This document shows positions 61,762 to 64,000 of a stretch of 64,000 nucleotides of DNA, in pieces. The stretch is from NCBI GenBank assembly GCA_937928595.1, contig CALGJV010000012.1:124001-188000 (forward strand), written 5' to 3'. The notes under the pieces were generated by a model. That model was not told the origin of the DNA. It was given only the letters and a program-made list of their open reading frames with translations, and made no database searches. The translations under genes and the position numbers were made by a program. The first letter of the stretch is position 1; each line of letters starts with the position of its first letter. The stretch comes from an uncultured Phycisphaerae bacterium (GTDB lineage Bacteria > Planctomycetota > Phycisphaerae > UBA1845 > Fen-1342).

Positions 61762-62835
61762 ATGGTCTTGTGGGCGTTGCGGGGCATCTTTCTCGTGCTG
61801 ATCTGGGCCGTCGCGCTGGTGGCGGCGGGCAAGAGCTCGGCGGATCTGGGAACCAGCGCGTGGCTGTGGCTGGCGAGCACGCTGGTCGCGGGCCTGGCGT
61901 TCGTCCTGTTCGACATCTTTCTGACGCGCAAGTCGCTGGCGGCCTTGTCGGGCGCTTTCCTGGGGCTGGTCGTCGGCATGGTGTTCGCGTACGGTCTCGG
62001 GCTGATCGTGGACCTGATGATCGAGGTGTACTTCCCGGGGGTCGAGACCGGCCAACTCGTGAGCGCGGTGAAGCTCATCATCGGCGTGATGTGCTGCTAC
62101 CTGGCGATCAGCTTCGTGCTTCAGACGAAGGACGACATCCGCTTCGTGATCCCGTACGTCGAGTTCGCCCGGCAGACGCGCGGGGCGCGGCCGCTGCTGC
62201 TCGACACGTCGGTGATCATCGACGGCCGCATCGCCGACATCTGCGAGACGCACATCATCGACTCGCCGCTGTTCATCCCGCGCTTCGTGTTGCAGGAGCT
62301 CCAGACGATCGCGGACAGCGCGGACAAGCTCAAGCGCAACCGCGGGCGGCGCGGCCTGGACATGCTCAACAAGCTTCAGACCAACGACAAGGTCGAGATC
62401 CGCATCTCCGATACGCGGTTGCCGAGCGTCGAGGAGTCCGGGGACGTGGACCAGAAGCTGGTCGCGCTGGCCAAGAAGCTCGACGGCCGAATCGTGACCA
62501 ACGACTACAACCTCAACAAGATCGCGCAGATCCGCGGCGTCGACGTGATCAACATCAACGACCTGGCCAACGCGCTCAAGCCGGTCGTGATGCCGGGGGA
62601 GACGATGACCGTCCGGATCATCAAGCCCGGCGAGGAGCCGGGCCAGGGCGTGGGCTACCTCGAGGACGGCACGATGGTCGTCGCCGAGAACTCGCGCGAG
62701 CGGATCAACGAGGAAGTGACGCTGACGATCACGAGCGTCTTGCAGACGTCCGCGGGGCGCATGATTTTCGGACGCCCGGAAGGCTCGCCGCCCGTGCCGC
62801 GGCGGCCGCGCCCGCGTCCCGGGCACGCGCCCTGA
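61762..62835 (+). CDS. PIN-TRAM domain membrane protein (YacL-like)
   Basis: A 357-residue protein. Four hydrophobic segments fill residues 1-120. The PIN nuclease domain (about 137-265) has LLDTSVIIDGRIADICETHI, RFVLQELQTIADS and RIVTNDYNLNKIAQIRGVDV, with the acidic residues needed for metal-dependent cleavage. A TRAM domain (275-335) follows with PGEEPGQGVGYLEDGTMVVA. This is the order of YacL, a membrane-bound putative RNase. AAGGAGTCGGAC precedes the ATG. The C-terminal Pro/Arg tail is extra. It is probably active on RNA. Confidence 0.92.
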   Translation: MVLWALRGIFLVLIWAVALVAAGKSSADLGTSAWLWLASTLVAGLAFVLFDIFLTRKSLAALSGAFLGLVVGMVFAYGLGLIVDLMIEVYFPGVETGQLVSAVKLIIGVMCCYLAISFVLQTKDDIRFVIPYVEFARQTRGARPLLLDTSVIIDGRIADICETHIIDSPLFIPRFVLQELQTIADSADKLKRNRGRRGLDMLNKLQTNDKVEIRISDTRLPSVEESGDVDQKLVALAKKLDGRIVTNDYNLNKIAQIRGVDVININDLANALKPVVMPGETMTVRIIKPGEEPGQGVGYLEDGTMVVAENSRERINEEVTLTITSVLQTSAGRMIFGRPEGSPPVPRRPRPRPGHAP

Positions 62836-63007
62836 AGACGCGCGTTCCTTCGGCCGATTCTCAGCACGACCGACCGCCCGGCGCCGAGTCCGCGCCGGGC
62901 CCGCGCTGCAGCGCGGGAGGTCGTCGGCCTGCACGGCCGGCGGCGGCCTAGAATCGCGGTGCGCGGCGCAGGACCGGGCGAGTGTCCGCGCCGCTGCGGG
63001 TTGTGGC

Positions 63008-63541
63008 ATGAGAGCGTCGATCGGTCCGGACCATCCGCTGCGCCGGCTGTTCAGCGGGCTCGTCGAGCAGGCCTTCATGGTCGAAGTCGGCCTGTGCGAT
63101 CCCAAGCTCACGGACTATCTCGCCGGCTTGCTCGCGGAGTTCGTCCACGTCGACCAGATCTTTCGCCTGCGCACGATCAACGACGAGGTCATCCGCGACG
63201 TGGCCCGCATGGAGGCGGAGGCCGCGCTCGGGCCCGGAGTCACCGACCAAGAACGGCGCCGCTTGCTCAACCGTTACATCGGGGACTTCACCCTGTTCTG
63301 GACCGGCGTGTACCCGGAATCGCTCCGTCCGCGGCGTGCGTACGGCGTTGACCGGTTGGCCGCGTACGTCGCCGCGGGCAAACGCTCGTACGGGATCGCC
63401 AGCGAGCTGACCGGTGCGGCCGATGAGCCGCCGGCCGAGGTGTTGGCGCAGCTCAGCGACCAGTTCGAGTACTGCGTGCACGGGTTGCACCTGGTCCGCG
63501 TGGGCTGGGAGCAGATCGGGCGGGGTTTGGCCACCAACTGA
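63008..63541 (+). CDS. Conserved-looking protein of unknown function upstream of mraZ
   Basis: A 177-residue, mostly helical soluble protein with no signal or membrane segment. Visible segments are LFSGLVEQAFMVEVGLCDPK, YLAGLLAEFVHVDQIFRLRT, and FTLFWTGVYPESLRPRRAYG, followed by GKRSYGIASELTG and DQFEYCVHGLHLVRVGWEQI. I recognise no characterised family, but the sequence has the look of a compact conserved domain with His, Glu and Cys residues that could bind a metal. A palindrome (62900-62917) lies upstream and TAGAAT (62949-62954) may be its -10. It lies 214 bases before mraZ and probably forms a separate transcript. Confidence 0.65.
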   Translation: MRASIGPDHPLRRLFSGLVEQAFMVEVGLCDPKLTDYLAGLLAEFVHVDQIFRLRTINDEVIRDVARMEAEAALGPGVTDQERRRLLNRYIGDFTLFWTGVYPESLRPRRAYGVDRLAAYVAAGKRSYGIASELTGAADEPPAEVLAQLSDQFEYCVHGLHLVRVGWEQIGRGLATN

Positions 63542-63675
63542 CACCGGGGAACTCGCGGGACGGCGGGCTCCCCCTGGGGGGCATACCCGATGGTGGTGCC
63601 TTGCCGTCACTGGCCCTGAGGGAGCGGTCCCGGGGTGAGTCGGAGGGGGAAATCCGATAATTTGGAGAAAACCAG

Positions 63676-63704
63676 TTGCATGTGGTGGGACTGAGTGGTA
63701 GATT
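63676..63704 (+). promoter_or_regulatory. Sigma-70 promoter of the mraZ/dcw operon
   Basis: TTGCAT (63676-63681) and TAGATT (63699-63704) have 17-base spacing. The predicted start is near 63711, leaving a leader of about 45 bases. It overlaps the MraZ-box array. Confidence 0.6.
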
Positions 63705-63750
63705 ATTCCTATTGGTGCAGATCAGTGGGACTAAGTGGGCGTTGGTCGCA
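63676..63750 (+). promoter_or_regulatory. MraZ-box array (10-bp-phased TGGGN direct repeats)
   Basis: TGGGN-type pentamers begin at exact multiples of 10 bases: TGGGA 63686, TGGTA 63696, TGGGA 63726, TGGGC 63736, with weaker TTGCA 63676 and TCGCA 63746. MraZ is known to bind direct TGGGN repeats with five-base spacers, so this is its expected autorepression site. The spacing of the two clusters is also a multiple of ten, so all lie on one face of the helix around the promoter. Confidence 0.75.
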
Positions 63751-63755
63751 TCGGG

Positions 63756-64000
63756 ATGTTCTTTCTCGCCGGCACGCACGAACTCAGTATCGACAGCAAG
63801 AACCGGCTGTCGATCCCGTTCGCCATCCGGCGGAAGCTGAGCGAAGAGCAGGACGGCCAGTCGTTCTACGCGGTTCCCGGTCGACGCCCCGGCACGCTGT
63901 CGCTGTATCCGGAGAAGTACTACGAGCGTCTGCGGGCGAACTTGCCCGGTGACGACCAGCTTTCGGAAGAGGCGTACGCGTACCGCCAGTTTGAGTATTC
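63756..64000 (+). CDS. mraZ: Transcriptional regulator MraZ, N-terminal part (partial)
   Basis: The gene runs off the right edge. The 81 visible residues begin MFFLAGTHELSIDSKNRLSI and continue PFAIRRKLSEEQDGQSFYAV, then LSLYPEKYYERL. This is the AbrB-like MraZ fold whose DxK(G/N)R loop contacts DNA. MraZ is usually the first gene of the division and cell-wall (dcw) cluster and represses it. The upstream box array supports this. The ATG was set by homology; no strong ribosome site is visible, only GTCGCATCGGG. Confidence 0.93.
   Translation, partial: MFFLAGTHELSIDSKNRLSIPFAIRRKLSEEQDGQSFYAVPGRRPGTLSLYPEKYYERLRANLPGDDQLSEEAYAYRQFEY

Noticed and set aside
1-64000. CRISPR arrays, phage clusters, toxin-antitoxin pairs and classical riboswitches
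   Set aside because: I found no regularly spaced direct repeats with spacers, no phage structural or integrase genes, no paired toxin-antitoxin genes and no riboswitch core that I could recognise.

Overview
This 64 kb window is GC-rich bacterial chromosome, most likely from a planctomycete (Planctomycetota) near the Phycisphaerae. The evidence is combined: PEP-CTERM exported proteins, isolated prepilin-like proteins of the H-X9-DG type, a GC-type dockerin tail, a five-S1-domain ribosomal protein S1, secreted proteins with Pro/Thr/Ala-rich linkers, and mraZ opening a cell-division cluster at the right edge. The assignment is inferred from gene content; there is no rRNA in the window.

Layout. 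1-3.4 kb: end of accD, a LAB_N membrane protein, a rhomboid pseudoprotease, nikR, and a broken sodium:solute symporter with its small membrane partner. 3.9-7.8 kb: surface proteins (lamin-tail/PEP-CTERM, prepilin-like, lamin-tail/dockerin). 8.1-14.8 kb: cheA-cheW, a GH172 hydrolase, a 2-hydroxyacid dehydrogenase and a beta-CASP RNase. 14.8-20.9 kb (minus): a 1074-residue coiled-coil protein with Wzz-like topology, an RluA pseudouridine synthase, and a single-chain fusion of diadenylate cyclase with YbbR domains. 21-23 kb: yggS, two small membrane proteins and a stand-alone Clp N-domain protein. 23.2-27.2 kb: a small lipoprotein, a DUF2341/LamG/Calx-beta protein and a HAF-repeat PEP-CTERM protein. 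27.3-28.4 kb: an internally deleted IS element with both terminal repeats. 28.5-33.4 kb: an SGNH hydrolase, tRNA-Asp with its promoter, and a minus-strand operon running response regulator, TIM-barrel enzyme, secreted protein, flippase.

33.5-46.7 kb is metabolic: an MCE/MlaD protein, then a 2-oxoacid:ferredoxin oxidoreductase whose gamma and delta subunits are fused around a GltD-like FAD/NAD(P)H module, a metallophosphoesterase, two adjacent PEP/pyruvate-binding proteins that share an unusual C-terminal module, and glutamate dehydrogenase. 46.8-56.7 kb: a DegT aminotransferase, an MsbA-like ABC exporter with a large periplasmic insert, DAHP synthase, a prepilin-like protein, an HI0933-type flavoprotein, a UDP-sugar pyrophosphorylase and a Tat-exported DUF362 protein. 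56.8-64 kb: a strong promoter inside an inverted repeat with a long leader, a third prepilin-like protein, rpsA, a TPR/HEXXH protein, a PIN-TRAM (YacL-like) protein, an unknown protein, and mraZ behind an array of TGGGN boxes.

Themes: cell-envelope construction and export (flippase, exporter, UDP-sugar enzyme, MCE, PEP-CTERM proteins), signalling (c-di-AMP, CheA/CheW, a CheY-like protein), and a 2-oxoacid/PEP/glutamate node. Strong candidates for undescribed biology are the cyclase-YbbR fusion with changed active-site motifs, the paired PEP/pyruvate-binding proteins, the gamma-FAD-delta oxidoreductase fusion and the giant coiled-coil Wzz-like protein.
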